Shown here: piece after piece, positions 1 to 6,581 of the stretch | Position numbering within the stretch: the first letter of the stretch is position 1 | Layout of the letters: each line of letters opens with the position of its first letter | Made by a program: the position numbers and the translations under genes | Assembly (NCBI GenBank): GCA_944332105.1 | Contig: CALVJI010000044.1 | Location: 1 to 9,541 of the forward strand | Source of the DNA: an uncultured Bacilli bacterium | Lineage (GTDB): Bacteria > Bacillota_I > Bacilli_A > RF39 > UBA660 | Direction of reading: 5' to 3' | DNA: 9,541 bases | The notes under the pieces: generated by a model | Told to the model about the DNA's origin: nothing | What the model saw: the letters and a program-made list of their open reading frames with translations, nothing else | The model's database searches: none

Positions 1-200
1 ATGATGTAGCAGAAGCAGAAAGGCAAGAGAAAGAAGATATTTATTTGACTGGTGAATTGGAAGGACGTGCCTCTGGAATTAAAGAGGGAAAAGCAATTCG
101 TGACGAAGAGATCGCTCGTAATTTAAAAACACTTAATGTTCCACTTCCTATGATAGAAAAAGCAACTGGGTTAAGTATTCGTGAAATTAATAAATTGTAG
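1..200 (+). CDS. Rpn family PD-(D/E)XK nuclease/putative transposase, C-terminal tail (5' end outside the window)
   Basis: An open frame enters the window in the phase whose codons start at positions 3, 6 and so on, and ends at TAG 198-200, giving about 65 residues. The tail has an E/K/R-rich stretch, then GELEGRASGIKEGKAIRDEE, then a short helical C-terminus (ARNLKTLNVPLPMIEKATGL followed by SIREINKL). An EGxxxGxxEGK-type repeat followed by 'ARNLL...I..AtGLs.eeI..L' is the usual ending of Rpn/YhgA-like proteins (PDDEXK_2 transposase family), whose members promote RecA-independent recombination or DNA cleavage. The catalytic PD-(D/E)XK core would lie upstream and cannot be seen, so activity cannot be judged. 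No good terminator follows before the next promoter at 281. The family assignment rests only on this tail. Confidence 0.72.
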   Translation, partial: DVAEAERQEKEDIYLTGELEGRASGIKEGKAIRDEEIARNLKTLNVPLPMIEKATGLSIREINKL

Positions 201-280
201 ATTTGAAGATAAAAAAGATTTAATTTATTGCAAATTATGTCAAATTTTTTTGGATTTTTGGAAAATAAGTCTCGAGAAAA

Positions 281-309
281 TTGACATCTTTTTTTTCTTT
301 TCGTATACT
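281..309 (+). promoter_or_regulatory. Sigma-A-type promoter of the 411-aa surface protein gene
   Basis: A perfect -35 TTGACA (281-286) is separated by 17 nt from TATACT (304-309). The spacer is almost all T/C. A TATAAT at 310-315 is also present, but it would need a 23-nt spacer from the same -35. Predicted transcription start is near 316, giving a leader of about 18 nt before ATG 334, with the GGGTGAT Shine-Dalgarno at 321-327. Confidence 0.75.
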
Positions 310-333
310 TATAATAACAAGGGTGATTATAGT

Positions 334-1569
334 ATGAGAAAAGGATATAAAATATCTCTATTGGTAATTGCAGTTTTTATTACATTATTAGTGTGTATAT
401 ATGCGGATTATCAGAAATTTCAAGGTGAAGAAAAAGACATTAGTGCTTTTATTAAAGTGGCGGAGGGGCTTTCTATTAACTATTTAAATGGCACTTCTGT
501 TAATGTCGATAGTGCTTCTAAGGAAGTAGCTTTCTCGATAACGAATCAATTGGAAGAAACCTTGTATTATAATGTTAATATTTTATCCATTACTGGTGAA
601 GTAGCTGGGGCAACATATCGGTTAAGTTCTAATGTGACTGATGAAGTTATTCAAAATGTTCATGCAGGTTCTTTACTCTCACGAGTAGCTATTGCGCCTG
701 GTGATACTCATCGTTATACCATGAATGTTTTTCGTGATGGAAATAATTCCTTTGCTTTTGAAATTGAGATTGTTCCAGAAATTGTAGAAAATTCTTTTGC
801 TAATACGATTTTAAATTTAAATGAAGTTAAAGAGTCACCACTTTCGACATTTGATGCTGGTGCTTCGGAGAATGAAGGACTTATTAAAATCGCATCTGAT
901 GGTGGTGATACTTATTATTTTCGAGGTAATGTTAATAATAATTATGTAACTTTTGCTGGGAATATGTGGCGGATTGTTAAAATTAATGCGAATCAAACTG
1001 TTCAATTGGTGTTAAATAGTACAACGGAAAATATGGTGCCAATGAACTTAGAACAGTATCGAGGTAATACCGATTTCCTATCGAGTAATGTTTATCAAAA
1101 TCTAAATAATTTTTATGAGACCTATTTAAGAACTTATGATAATTCTATTGCTAGTACGACTTATTGTTTTGATAATAGCGTGACAACAAATGAAGCTGGG
1201 CAACTCGATTATTTATCTAATACGCGTTTATTTGTGGATTATCTACCTAATTTAGTATGTGGAGGAATTGAGGTTACAAGTAAGATTGCTTTATTAACTG
1301 CTGATGAAGTGATGATGGCGGGTGGTAGCAGTAATGCGAATGCAAATTATTATTTGTACATTGATGGATTACAAGCTCCATGGTGGACGATGACTCCTAA
1401 TAAAAGCGAGAACGGTGAGCTTTCCTATATGGTGGTGGCTCAAGATGGTTCTTTAGTTAAAGATTATAGCGAGACCAGTAACCTTTTCCTAAGGCCAACT
1501 ATTACTTTGACGAGACGAACAACAGCTACAGGGACTGGAACATTAGAAGATCCGTTTGTTTTACAATAG
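334..1569 (+). CDS. Membrane-anchored extracellular protein with Ig-like and lectin-like domains (hypothetical)
   Basis: This 411-residue protein has one N-terminal hydrophobic helix (about residues 7-24, after MRKGYK) and a long Asn/Thr/Ser-rich outside portion, so it is probably a signal-anchored surface protein. There is no LPXTG-like ending. Residues ~35-155 look like a beta-sandwich domain of alternating hydrophobic strands, with an 'APGD' turn typical of SipW/TasA-like or CARDB-like Ig folds. Residues ~170-411 contain YYFRGN (194-199), MWRIVKIN (211-218), a Cys pair at 278 and 309 that could form a disulfide, WWTMTP (350-355) and the terminal GTGTLEDPFVLQ (400-411). This layout recurs in surface proteins of uncultured gut Bacillota and resembles a C-type-lectin/FGE-like fold. 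The fold is inferred and the ligand unknown. The frame is open back to 181, but ATG 334 is chosen because the promoter (281-309) and the Shine-Dalgarno (GGGTGAT, 321-327) both lie inside the upstream extension. Confidence 0.8.
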   Translation: MRKGYKISLLVIAVFITLLVCIYADYQKFQGEEKDISAFIKVAEGLSINYLNGTSVNVDSASKEVAFSITNQLEETLYYNVNILSITGEVAGATYRLSSNVTDEVIQNVHAGSLLSRVAIAPGDTHRYTMNVFRDGNNSFAFEIEIVPEIVENSFANTILNLNEVKESPLSTFDAGASENEGLIKIASDGGDTYYFRGNVNNNYVTFAGNMWRIVKINANQTVQLVLNSTTENMVPMNLEQYRGNTDFLSSNVYQNLNNFYETYLRTYDNSIASTTYCFDNSVTTNEAGQLDYLSNTRLFVDYLPNLVCGGIEVTSKIALLTADEVMMAGGSSNANANYYLYIDGLQAPWWTMTPNKSENGELSYMVVAQDGSLVKDYSETSNLFLRPTITLTRRTTATGTGTLEDPFVLQ

Positions 1570-1630
1570 ACACCCTTAGACAGTTCGCTTGGCACAAGAC
1601 AATGTAAAATTTCGTGTATACCGATATGTA

Positions 1631-1667
1631 AAATAGTCATAAAATATGACTATTTTTTTCTTTTTTT
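1631..1667 (+). terminator. Intrinsic terminator after the surface protein gene
   Basis: A perfect 11-bp inverted repeat, AAATAGTCATA (1631-1641) and TATGACTATTT (1645-1655), has a 3-nt loop and is followed by a T-rich tract interrupted by one C that runs to 1667. The stem is AT-rich but long and uninterrupted. It lies 62 nt after stop codon 1567-1569. Its 3' arm and U-tract double as the -35 region and spacer of the next gene's promoter. Confidence 0.72.
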
Positions 1668-1675
1668 GGTACACT
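1646..1675 (+). promoter_or_regulatory. Promoter of the 192-aa membrane protein gene, overlapping the terminator
   Basis: ATGACT (1646-1651; four of six matches to TTGACA) is followed by an 18-nt T-rich spacer and TACACT (1670-1675). It closely resembles the promoter at 281-309 (TGAC, a run of T, C, a run of T, then GTAyACT). Predicted start is near 1682, so the transcript would begin almost at the AGGTGA ribosome binding site. Confidence 0.55.
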
Positions 1676-1681
1676 AATAAC

Positions 1682-1687
1682 AGGTGA
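1682..1687 (+). promoter_or_regulatory. Ribosome binding site that sets the start at 1693
   Basis: AGGTGA lies 5 nt before ATG 1693. The GTG inside it (1684-1686) is in frame and is the longest possible start, but it would have no ribosome binding site of its own and would lie about 2 nt from the predicted transcription start. Confidence 0.7.
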
Positions 1688-1692
1688 AAGAT

Positions 1693-2271
1693 ATGTGGGA
1701 TTTATTTCAAGATGTTTTAGGAATTTTTACAAGTTTTAGTTTAGTAGATTATGTTTTATATATTGCAGTCGTTACTTTGATTATTTTGATTGTCTCACTC
1801 ATTTATGTAATTCATAATGAAAAAGAAGAAGTTAATGAAGATATAGAAAATAAAGAGAGTGAGGGTGTGCTCGATATGAAACCAAAAGCAAATGAAATTG
1901 ATGATGAAATTGATTTACAAAATATTGTGAATACGATAGATGAAAATCCAAAACCGTTAGCAGATATGACGCTTTATGAAGAAGAACAAGAAAAAAGAGC
2001 AATTATTAGTTATGATGAATTAATTAAGGAAGCTAAAGCTAAACCACTTTATTACGATCAAGAGGAGTTAGTGGATGATGTAATACCTGTTAAACGAATT
2101 CAAACAACACCTAAAGAGGAAACTCCATTAGTGTTACCTGAGTTAAAGCTTGAGAAGAAAGAACCTGAGTTTACGGTGAATGTGATGGAGAATACTTCTA
2201 AATTATTTACATATGAAAAGGAAGAAGCTTTTTTGAAAGCTTTGAAAGAATTAGAAAAATTATTGAATTAA
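1693..2271 (+). CDS. Single-pass membrane protein with an acidic cytoplasmic tail (hypothetical)
   Basis: This 192-residue protein is not recognised. A short amphipathic N-terminus (MWDLFQDVLGIFTSFS) precedes one strong transmembrane helix (about residues 19-41, from VDYVLYIA to YVIH). The remaining ~150 residues are highly charged, Glu/Lys/Asp-rich and low in aromatic residues, apart from a short ordered-looking segment around AIISYDELIKEAK in the middle. It ends in a helix (EAFLKALKELEKLLN). With no positive residue ahead of the helix and Lys/Glu-rich sequence after it, the tail is most likely cytoplasmic, so this would be a membrane anchor or scaffold rather than a secreted protein. It has its own promoter (1646-1675) and terminator (2270-2299), so it is probably monocistronic. 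ATG 1693 is preferred over in-frame GTG 1684 because that GTG is part of the Shine-Dalgarno. Confidence 0.78.
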   Translation: MWDLFQDVLGIFTSFSLVDYVLYIAVVTLIILIVSLIYVIHNEKEEVNEDIENKESEGVLDMKPKANEIDDEIDLQNIVNTIDENPKPLADMTLYEEEQEKRAIISYDELIKEAKAKPLYYDQEELVDDVIPVKRIQTTPKEETPLVLPELKLEKKEPEFTVNVMENTSKLFTYEKEEAFLKALKELEKLLN

Positions 2272-2299
2272 AGTGCCCTTTGGTACTTTTTCTTTTTTT
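2270..2299 (+). terminator. Intrinsic terminator overlapping the stop codon of the 192-aa protein gene
   Basis: AAAGTGCC (2270-2277) pairs with GGTACTTT (2282-2289), seven Watson-Crick pairs and one G-U, around a CTTT loop. A T-rich tract with a single C follows, to 2299. The stem begins in the last two bases of the TAA stop, so the hairpin starts with no spacer after the gene. Confidence 0.82.
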
Positions 2300-2301
2300 G
2301 A

Positions 2302-2330
2302 TAGAAAAAGAATAGATAATCTGTTACAAT
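2302..2330 (+). promoter_or_regulatory. Extended -10 promoter of mtaB
   Basis: TACAAT (2325-2330) is preceded by TG at 2322-2323 (TGtTACAAT, an extended -10). The hexamer 17 nt upstream, TAGAAA (2302-2307), is a weak -35 matching four of six positions. Predicted start is near 2337, with the ribosome binding site AGAGGGAAGA at 2341-2350. Confidence 0.6.
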
Positions 2331-2353
2331 AAGATGCGAAAGAGGGAAGAATA

Positions 2354-3631
2354 ATGAAGTTTCAAATATATACTCTGGGGTGTAAAGTAAATACTTATGA
2401 ATCTGAAATGATGAAAGAGAAAATGCTAGCTAGTGGGTATGTTTATGATGAAGAAAATCCAGATATTATTATTGTGAATACTTGTAGTGTTACAAATATG
2501 GCCGATCATAAGTCACAGAAGATGGTGCGACATTTTAAAAGAAATAATCCGCAGGCTTTACTAGTTGTATGCGGTTGTTCTAGTGAAAATGATCCTAAAC
2601 CCTATGAAGAACTTGGTATAGACATTTTACTTGGTAATAATAAAAAAAGCGAGATTGTGTCTTTGATTGAACAATATATAAAAACACATGAGCCTTATAC
2701 GTATTTTGCGGGTACTCGAAAACTTCCTTTTGAAGATATGCAAATTGCTCAATTTAAAACGCATACGAGAGCTTTTGTTAAGATTGAAGATGGATGTGAT
2801 AATTTTTGCTCTTACTGTGTTATTCCGTTAGTGCGTGGTAGTATTCGTCATAAGGATTTTGACATAGTAGTGGAGGAAGTTAAAACTTTAGTTTTGCATG
2901 GGCATCAAGAGATTGTGTTTACGGGAATTCATACTGGTTCTTACTATAGTAATGGACATGACTTGACTGATTTAATTCATGAAGTCAGTCAAATTGACGG
3001 ATTAAAATACATTCGTATTTCGTCGATTGAAATGACCGAATTGGATGATAAATTTTTGAATGAATTACGAGATAATCCAAAAATTTGCAATCATTTACAT
3101 ATTCCTTTACAAGCAGGAACGGATGAGATTTTAAAAAGAATGAATCGGAAGTATAGTGTTTTCGAGTTCAAAAGAAAAATTGCTAAAATTCGTGATATTC
3201 GTCCTGATATTTCTATCTCAACCGATATAATTGTAGGTTTTCCGGGTGAGACCAATGAACTTTTTGAACAAACTTTGATGGTAGCACGTGAACTACAATT
3301 TAGTAAAATTCATGTGTTTCCTTATTCTGTGCGGAAGAATACAAAAGCTGCTTTAATGGATAATCAAGTGGATGAGAAAGAAAAACATGAACGGAGTAAG
3401 AGATTAGTTGCTCTTTCTAAAGAGTTGGAAGAAGAATATGCCAAAAGATTTATTGGACAAACGTTAGATGTCTTGATTGAAAAAAATGGTAAAGAGAGTA
3501 TTGGAACTACTTTTAACTATTTAAAAGTTCGGATTATGGAAGATATTGGTAAAAATAAAATAGTGCAGCTTAAAATTATTCGTTATGAAAAGAGCATACT
3601 AATTGGTGAAAGAATTACTTGTAAAGTCTAG
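2354..3631 (+). CDS. mtaB: tRNA (t6A37) methylthiotransferase MtaB
   Basis: MtaB is a radical-SAM enzyme that converts N6-threonylcarbamoyladenosine at position 37 of ANN-decoding tRNAs to ms2t6A, using two [4Fe-4S] clusters and SAM. The 425 residues show all three MiaB-family domains. The N-terminal methylthiotransferase domain has cluster cysteines C10 (TLGCKVN), C44 (VNTCSVT) and C75 (VCGCSSEN). The radical-SAM core has CxxxCxxC at C148, C152 and C155 (DGCDNFCSYC), then PLVRG and the glycine-rich IVGFPGE. A C-terminal TRAM RNA-binding domain spans about 366-425. The LGCKVN start and VNTCSVT separate MtaB (YqeV type) from MiaB and RimO. Length is normal for the family and no key residue is missing. 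ATG 2354 follows GAGGGAAGA at good spacing. The gene has its own promoter and is probably housekeeping. No clear terminator follows, so read-through into the next gene is possible. Confidence 0.95.
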   Translation: MKFQIYTLGCKVNTYESEMMKEKMLASGYVYDEENPDIIIVNTCSVTNMADHKSQKMVRHFKRNNPQALLVVCGCSSENDPKPYEELGIDILLGNNKKSEIVSLIEQYIKTHEPYTYFAGTRKLPFEDMQIAQFKTHTRAFVKIEDGCDNFCSYCVIPLVRGSIRHKDFDIVVEEVKTLVLHGHQEIVFTGIHTGSYYSNGHDLTDLIHEVSQIDGLKYIRISSIEMTELDDKFLNELRDNPKICNHLHIPLQAGTDEILKRMNRKYSVFEFKRKIAKIRDIRPDISISTDIIVGFPGETNELFEQTLMVARELQFSKIHVFPYSVRKNTKAALMDNQVDEKEKHERSKRLVALSKELEEEYAKRFIGQTLDVLIEKNGKESIGTTFNYLKVRIMEDIGKNKIVQLKIIRYEKSILIGERITCKV

Positions 3632-3647
3632 ATTTTATAGAAATAAT

Positions 3648-3675
3648 TTGATAAAATAAAGATGAAGGATAAAAT
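3648..3675 (+). promoter_or_regulatory. Possible promoter of the 127-aa protein gene
   Basis: Two readings compete. One is TTGATA (3648-3653), a 16-nt spacer and TAAAAT (3670-3675), which would put the start at about 3682, inside the ribosome binding site. The other is an extended -10, TGaTAAAAT at 3649-3657, giving a leader of about 24 nt. The second fits the ribosome binding site (GGTGAGGAG, 3677-3685) better, but no convincing -35 accompanies it. Confidence 0.35.
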
Positions 3676-3687
3676 GGGTGAGGAGAC

Positions 3688-4071
3688 ATGTTTGAAGCTT
3701 CAGAATTAAAACAATATCAACTATTTGACCAAGATAAATTCATTGGTTTAGTGCGTTATAATCCTAATATTAATTATCAAGAATGGATGATGCGGCCCTT
3801 TATCCGGTGTAAACTACGAATTATTGAGTCAATCGGAAAAGTAAACTATGCTTATTTAGATCAATTTATAATGATGGCTTTAAATGATATTTATCGTCAT
3901 ATTAATGAGGGTAAGAATGAAGTGGAAGTAAAAAATCGGATTATGGAATATCAAGAATTATATGGATTATGGCAAAAAGTTTTGGTGGCGCGGCAGAACC
4001 GGGATTTTAATATTAATAGTTATTATGATGATTTAATCTATCGACTTTACTTGAAAGGATATAAAAATTAA
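3688..4071 (+). CDS. Hypothetical protein, 127 aa
   Basis: Not recognised. The 127-residue product is soluble-looking, with no signal peptide or membrane helix, and rich in Tyr, Asn, Ile and Arg. It has a short beta-like start (QLFDQDKFIGLVRYNPNINY), then mostly predicted helices (residues ~45-100, including IRCKLRIIESIGKVNYAYLD and ALNDIYRHINEGKNEVEVKN), ending in YYDDLIYRLYLKGYKN. One cysteine (C41) and no obvious catalytic or metal-binding motif are visible. The start is well supported by GGTGAGGAG at 3677-3685, just before ATG. It lies 56 nt after mtaB and 49 nt before recD2, each of which has separate promoter signals, so position alone gives no strong functional link. Codon use looks like that of its neighbours, and I see it as a real gene. 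Confidence 0.75.
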   Translation: MFEASELKQYQLFDQDKFIGLVRYNPNINYQEWMMRPFIRCKLRIIESIGKVNYAYLDQFIMMALNDIYRHINEGKNEVEVKNRIMEYQELYGLWQKVLVARQNRDFNINSYYDDLIYRLYLKGYKN

Positions 4072-4094
4072 TCAGAACAAATGTTTTGAAAATG

Positions 4095-4103
4095 TGGTAC
4101 AAT
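4095..4103 (+). promoter_or_regulatory. Extended -10 element of recD2
   Basis: TGgTACAAT (TG at 4095-4096, hexamer 4098-4103) matches the extended -10 consensus. The sequence 17 nt upstream (4075-4080) is a poor -35. The -10 lies exactly 17 nt from ATG 4121, the same distance as in the promoter of the 192-aa gene, and shares GGTACAnTA with it. The leader would be about 11 nt. Confidence 0.55.
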
Positions 4104-4109
4104 AGATTT

Positions 4110-4115
4110 AGGTGA
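4110..4115 (+). promoter_or_regulatory. Ribosome binding site that sets the recD2 start at 4121
   Basis: AGGTGA is 5 nt before ATG 4121. The in-frame GTG 4112 and ATG 4115 overlap this site and would have no ribosome binding site of their own. Confidence 0.65.
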
Positions 4116-4120
4116 TGGAC

Positions 4121-6322
4121 ATGCAAAAGATTGTAGGCAAAATTAAATCAACCATTTTTCACAGTGATTCTGGTTTTTTTGTGGGCACTTTTCGGATAAA
4201 AGAAACCGATGATGAAGTGATGAAGGAATTTGTAAATAAAACGATTACAATTACGGGAATTATTTTAGATCCTAATGAAGAAGATGTTTATGAATTTGCT
4301 GGTAATTATCAAAAACATGAACGATATGGTTATCAATTTCAATTTCAAAGTTATGAAAAGAAAGTGCCTGAAGGTAAGGATGCAGTGATTGATTTTTTAG
4401 CAAGCCCATTAATCAAAGGGTGTGGGATTAAAACTGCCGAGCAAATTGTCGCGACTTTAGGGGATAAAGCTCTAGATTTAATTAAAGAAAATCAAAGTAA
4501 TTTGTTATTAGTGCCGGGGATGACACCTAAAAGAGCGAGCAGTATTTATTTAAGCGTCTTATCTTATTCTAAAGTCGATGATATGTTATTAGCTTTAAAA
4601 AATAAAGGTTTTTCGATTAGCGAAGCAACACGATTAGTAAAAGTATATCAAGATAAGACTCTATTATATTTAGAAGAAAATTTGTATATTTTTAAGGAGT
4701 ATATTGCTTTTGATAAATTAGATCGTATTTTTTTACAAGATCATGAATTTTTAGATGAAACGCGAGTTCTAGCTTGCTTAATGGAAGCCATGGAAAGGAG
4801 AAGTAATGTAACAGGAGATATTTATTATAGTTTAGAGGAAGTCGCGGATAGTTTAAAAGGAAATTTTAAAATTATTTTAGAAGAAGAGGATTTACATTCG
4901 TATTTGGATAAACTGGTTCTTAAAGAACAAGTTGTTTTAGATAAGGATCGTGTTTATTTACAAAGCTATTATCAAATGGAAGAGGATATTGCCTCTTTGT
5001 TGCGGCAAAAAATGGCTTATCCTAGTAAAGAATTACCTAAGATTGATTCGAAGTTAGCTGAATTAGAAGATATTTTAGGCGTGAAATATAATCATGAGCA
5101 AAAAGAAGCGATTAAAGCTGCTTTAAAAAGTCCTGTAGCTATTATTTCTGGTGGTCCGGGAACAGGTAAAACGACTATTGTCCATGCTATTACCAAATTA
5201 TTTATTGAATTGTACAAGTTAAGTCCGATTGAAATTGCATTAACTATTGCTTTGATCGCTCCGACAGGAAGGGCAGCTAAAAAGTTATCATTAAGTACGC
5301 ATTTGCCAGCCATGACAATTCATCGGTATTTAAAATGGAATAAGGATACTAATGATTTTGGGGTGAATGAAGAAAATCCTAATTATCACAAGCTTATTAT
5401 TGTTGATGAAACCAGTATGATTGATACTTACTTGTTTGCTTCTTTATTAAAAGGAACTCTTCCTAGTGCTCAGATTGTTTTGGTGGGCGATACTTTCCAA
5501 TTGCCTTCAGTTGGGGCAGGGCTTATTTTAAATGATTTGGTAGCTTCTCATTTATTTTCTTATACGGAATTAAATACAATTTATCGGCAGAGTGAAAATT
5601 CATATATTCCCATATTAGCTAAAGAAATTAAAGAACATACGGTAGAGGCTACTTTTAAGAATAAAAAAGATGATTATAATTTTATTGAATGTGAAAGTAA
5701 ACAGATCAAAGATTTTTTAAAAGAGATTATTAAAAAAAGTATACAAAAAGGGTTAAAGGTAGATGATATTCAGATTTTAGCGCCGATGTATAAGGGTGAG
5801 AATGGCATTGATAATTTGAATGTTTTGTTACAAGAAATTTTTAATCCAGCAGATGAAAGCAAAAAAGAAATTGTTTATTTTGAACGGATTTATCGAGAGC
5901 ATGATAAGGTTTTGCAGTTAGTTAATAATCCTGATGCTAATGTATATAATGGAGATATTGGATATATTTTAAAAATTGAAGAGGCCAATAATGGTAAGAA
6001 AGGATGGGCAGTGCATATTGATTTTGATGGAAATCAAGTTATTTATACGTATGAAGATTTAGCTAATATTCGACATGCATATGCCATAACCATTCATAAA
6101 AGTCAAGGAAGTGAGTTTCCTCATGTATTTTTGCCGATTAGTAAAAACTACTATAAAATGCTTTATAATAAGCTTATTTATACTGGTGTTTCGCGGGCCA
6201 AGAAAAGTTTGGTATTAATTGGTGAAGCTACTTCTTTTTTGATGGCTGTGCAGAATAATTACGCAATGAATCGTAAAACTTCTTTGAAAGAAAAGCTTTG
6301 TGAACAAGAAAAACATGTATAG
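4121..6322 (+). CDS. recD2: RecD2-type ATP-dependent DNA helicase
   Basis: A superfamily 1B helicase that translocates 5'-3' on single-stranded DNA and acts without RecBC. In Bacillus (YrrC) it is linked to replication-fork progression and repair. The product is 733 residues from ATG 4121, normal for the family. The N-terminal part has a beta-rich domain followed by the helix-hairpin-helix region of RecD2 (about 88-145, including LIKGCGIKTAEQI and VPGMTPKRAS). The motor shows Walker A GGPGTGKTT (344-352), APTGRAAKK after it, Walker B VDETSMID with D429/E430, GDTFQLPSVG (456-465), YRQ at 488-490, AYAITIHKSQGSEF (653-666) and VSRAKK with R692. All expected ATPase motifs are present, so it should be active. 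There are two upstream in-frame starts (GTG 4112, ATG 4115), but AGGTGA at 4110-4115 points to 4121. Its own extended -10 lies at 4095-4103. A 73-codon frame on the other strand (5092-5313) is only the shadow of the Walker A region. Confidence 0.95.
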   Translation: MQKIVGKIKSTIFHSDSGFFVGTFRIKETDDEVMKEFVNKTITITGIILDPNEEDVYEFAGNYQKHERYGYQFQFQSYEKKVPEGKDAVIDFLASPLIKGCGIKTAEQIVATLGDKALDLIKENQSNLLLVPGMTPKRASSIYLSVLSYSKVDDMLLALKNKGFSISEATRLVKVYQDKTLLYLEENLYIFKEYIAFDKLDRIFLQDHEFLDETRVLACLMEAMERRSNVTGDIYYSLEEVADSLKGNFKIILEEEDLHSYLDKLVLKEQVVLDKDRVYLQSYYQMEEDIASLLRQKMAYPSKELPKIDSKLAELEDILGVKYNHEQKEAIKAALKSPVAIISGGPGTGKTTIVHAITKLFIELYKLSPIEIALTIALIAPTGRAAKKLSLSTHLPAMTIHRYLKWNKDTNDFGVNEENPNYHKLIIVDETSMIDTYLFASLLKGTLPSAQIVLVGDTFQLPSVGAGLILNDLVASHLFSYTELNTIYRQSENSYIPILAKEIKEHTVEATFKNKKDDYNFIECESKQIKDFLKEIIKKSIQKGLKVDDIQILAPMYKGENGIDNLNVLLQEIFNPADESKKEIVYFERIYREHDKVLQLVNNPDANVYNGDIGYILKIEEANNGKKGWAVHIDFDGNQVIYTYEDLANIRHAYAITIHKSQGSEFPHVFLPISKNYYKMLYNKLIYTGVSRAKKSLVLIGEATSFLMAVQNNYAMNRKTSLKEKLCEQEKHV

Positions 6323-6352
6323 AATAAGGTTTTCTAAACCAAACTATAGGTG

Positions 6353-6358
6353 AGGTGA
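6353..6358 (+). promoter_or_regulatory. Ribosome binding site that sets the start at 6364
   Basis: AGGTGA sits 5 nt before ATG 6364, inside a doubled GGTGAGGTGA. The in-frame GTG 6355 is part of this Shine-Dalgarno. No convincing promoter was found upstream. A weak candidate (TTGTGA 6298-6303, 16 nt, TAGAAT 6320-6325) overlaps the recD2 stop. Confidence 0.6.
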
Positions 6359-6363
6359 AGAAA

Positions 6364-6543
6364 ATGAAAAAAATGATTGTTGGACTTGGTTTAGGCATGG
6401 CCGGCGGGATGATGGTTGCTTCTTATGTGCTTACCAATCCGAAAACAAAGCATGAAGCAAACAAAATGATTGACGATGCTGTAACAAGTGCTAGTATGGC
6501 GATGAATGATATGAAGAAAACGATTCGTCGAAATACTAAGTAA
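6364..6543 (+). CDS. Small single-pass membrane protein, YtxH-like
   Basis: This 59-residue protein starts MKKMIVGLGLGMAGGMMVAS, a Gly/Met-rich N-terminal hydrophobic segment running to about residue 24 (YVLTN). A charged, probably helical tail follows (PKTKHEANKMIDDAVTSASM, then MNDMKKTIRRNTK). A glycine-rich membrane helix followed by 'NPKTKxE' and an amphipathic basic tail resembles the small YtxH family of Bacillota (glycine-rich helix, then 'P.sGkE.R..i'), but it is shorter than most YtxH proteins. The link is suggestive, and the function of YtxH proteins is itself poorly defined. The tail is probably cytoplasmic. ATG 6364 is chosen over in-frame GTG 6355 because the GTG is inside the ribosome binding site. 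It lies 41 nt after recD2 and could be co-transcribed with it. Confidence 0.72.
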   Translation: MKKMIVGLGLGMAGGMMVASYVLTNPKTKHEANKMIDDAVTSASMAMNDMKKTIRRNTK

Positions 6544-6581
6544 GATTTTTTAGAAGAAAAAAGATAGATAAATGTATTAAT

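Noticed and set aside
1..200. An intact mobile element at the left edge
   Set aside because: Only the tail of an Rpn-like gene is visible. No terminal inverted repeats or target-site duplication can be seen in the adjoining sequence.
181..333. 51-codon N-terminal extension of the surface protein from a GTG at 181
   Set aside because: It overlaps the end of the Rpn-like gene and contains the -35, -10 and ribosome binding site of the real start at 334. Its residues show no sensible signal sequence.
1602..1634. Direct repeat ATGTAAAAT at 1602-1610 and 1626-1634
   Set aside because: Nine AT-rich bases repeated twice in an AT-rich spacer is expected by chance. No further copies were found nearby.
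3632..3657. ATTTTAT / ATAAAAT inverted repeat after mtaB as a terminator
   Set aside because: Only seven A-T pairs with a long loop and no T-tract after it. It also overlaps the probable -10 of the next gene.
5092..5313. 73-codon ORF on the minus strand
   Set aside because: It lies wholly inside recD2 opposite the conserved Walker A segment and has no ribosome binding site. It is a shadow frame.
6328..6340. GGTTT-TCT-AAACC hairpin after recD2 as a terminator
   Set aside because: A five-pair stem without a following T-run. Too weak to call.
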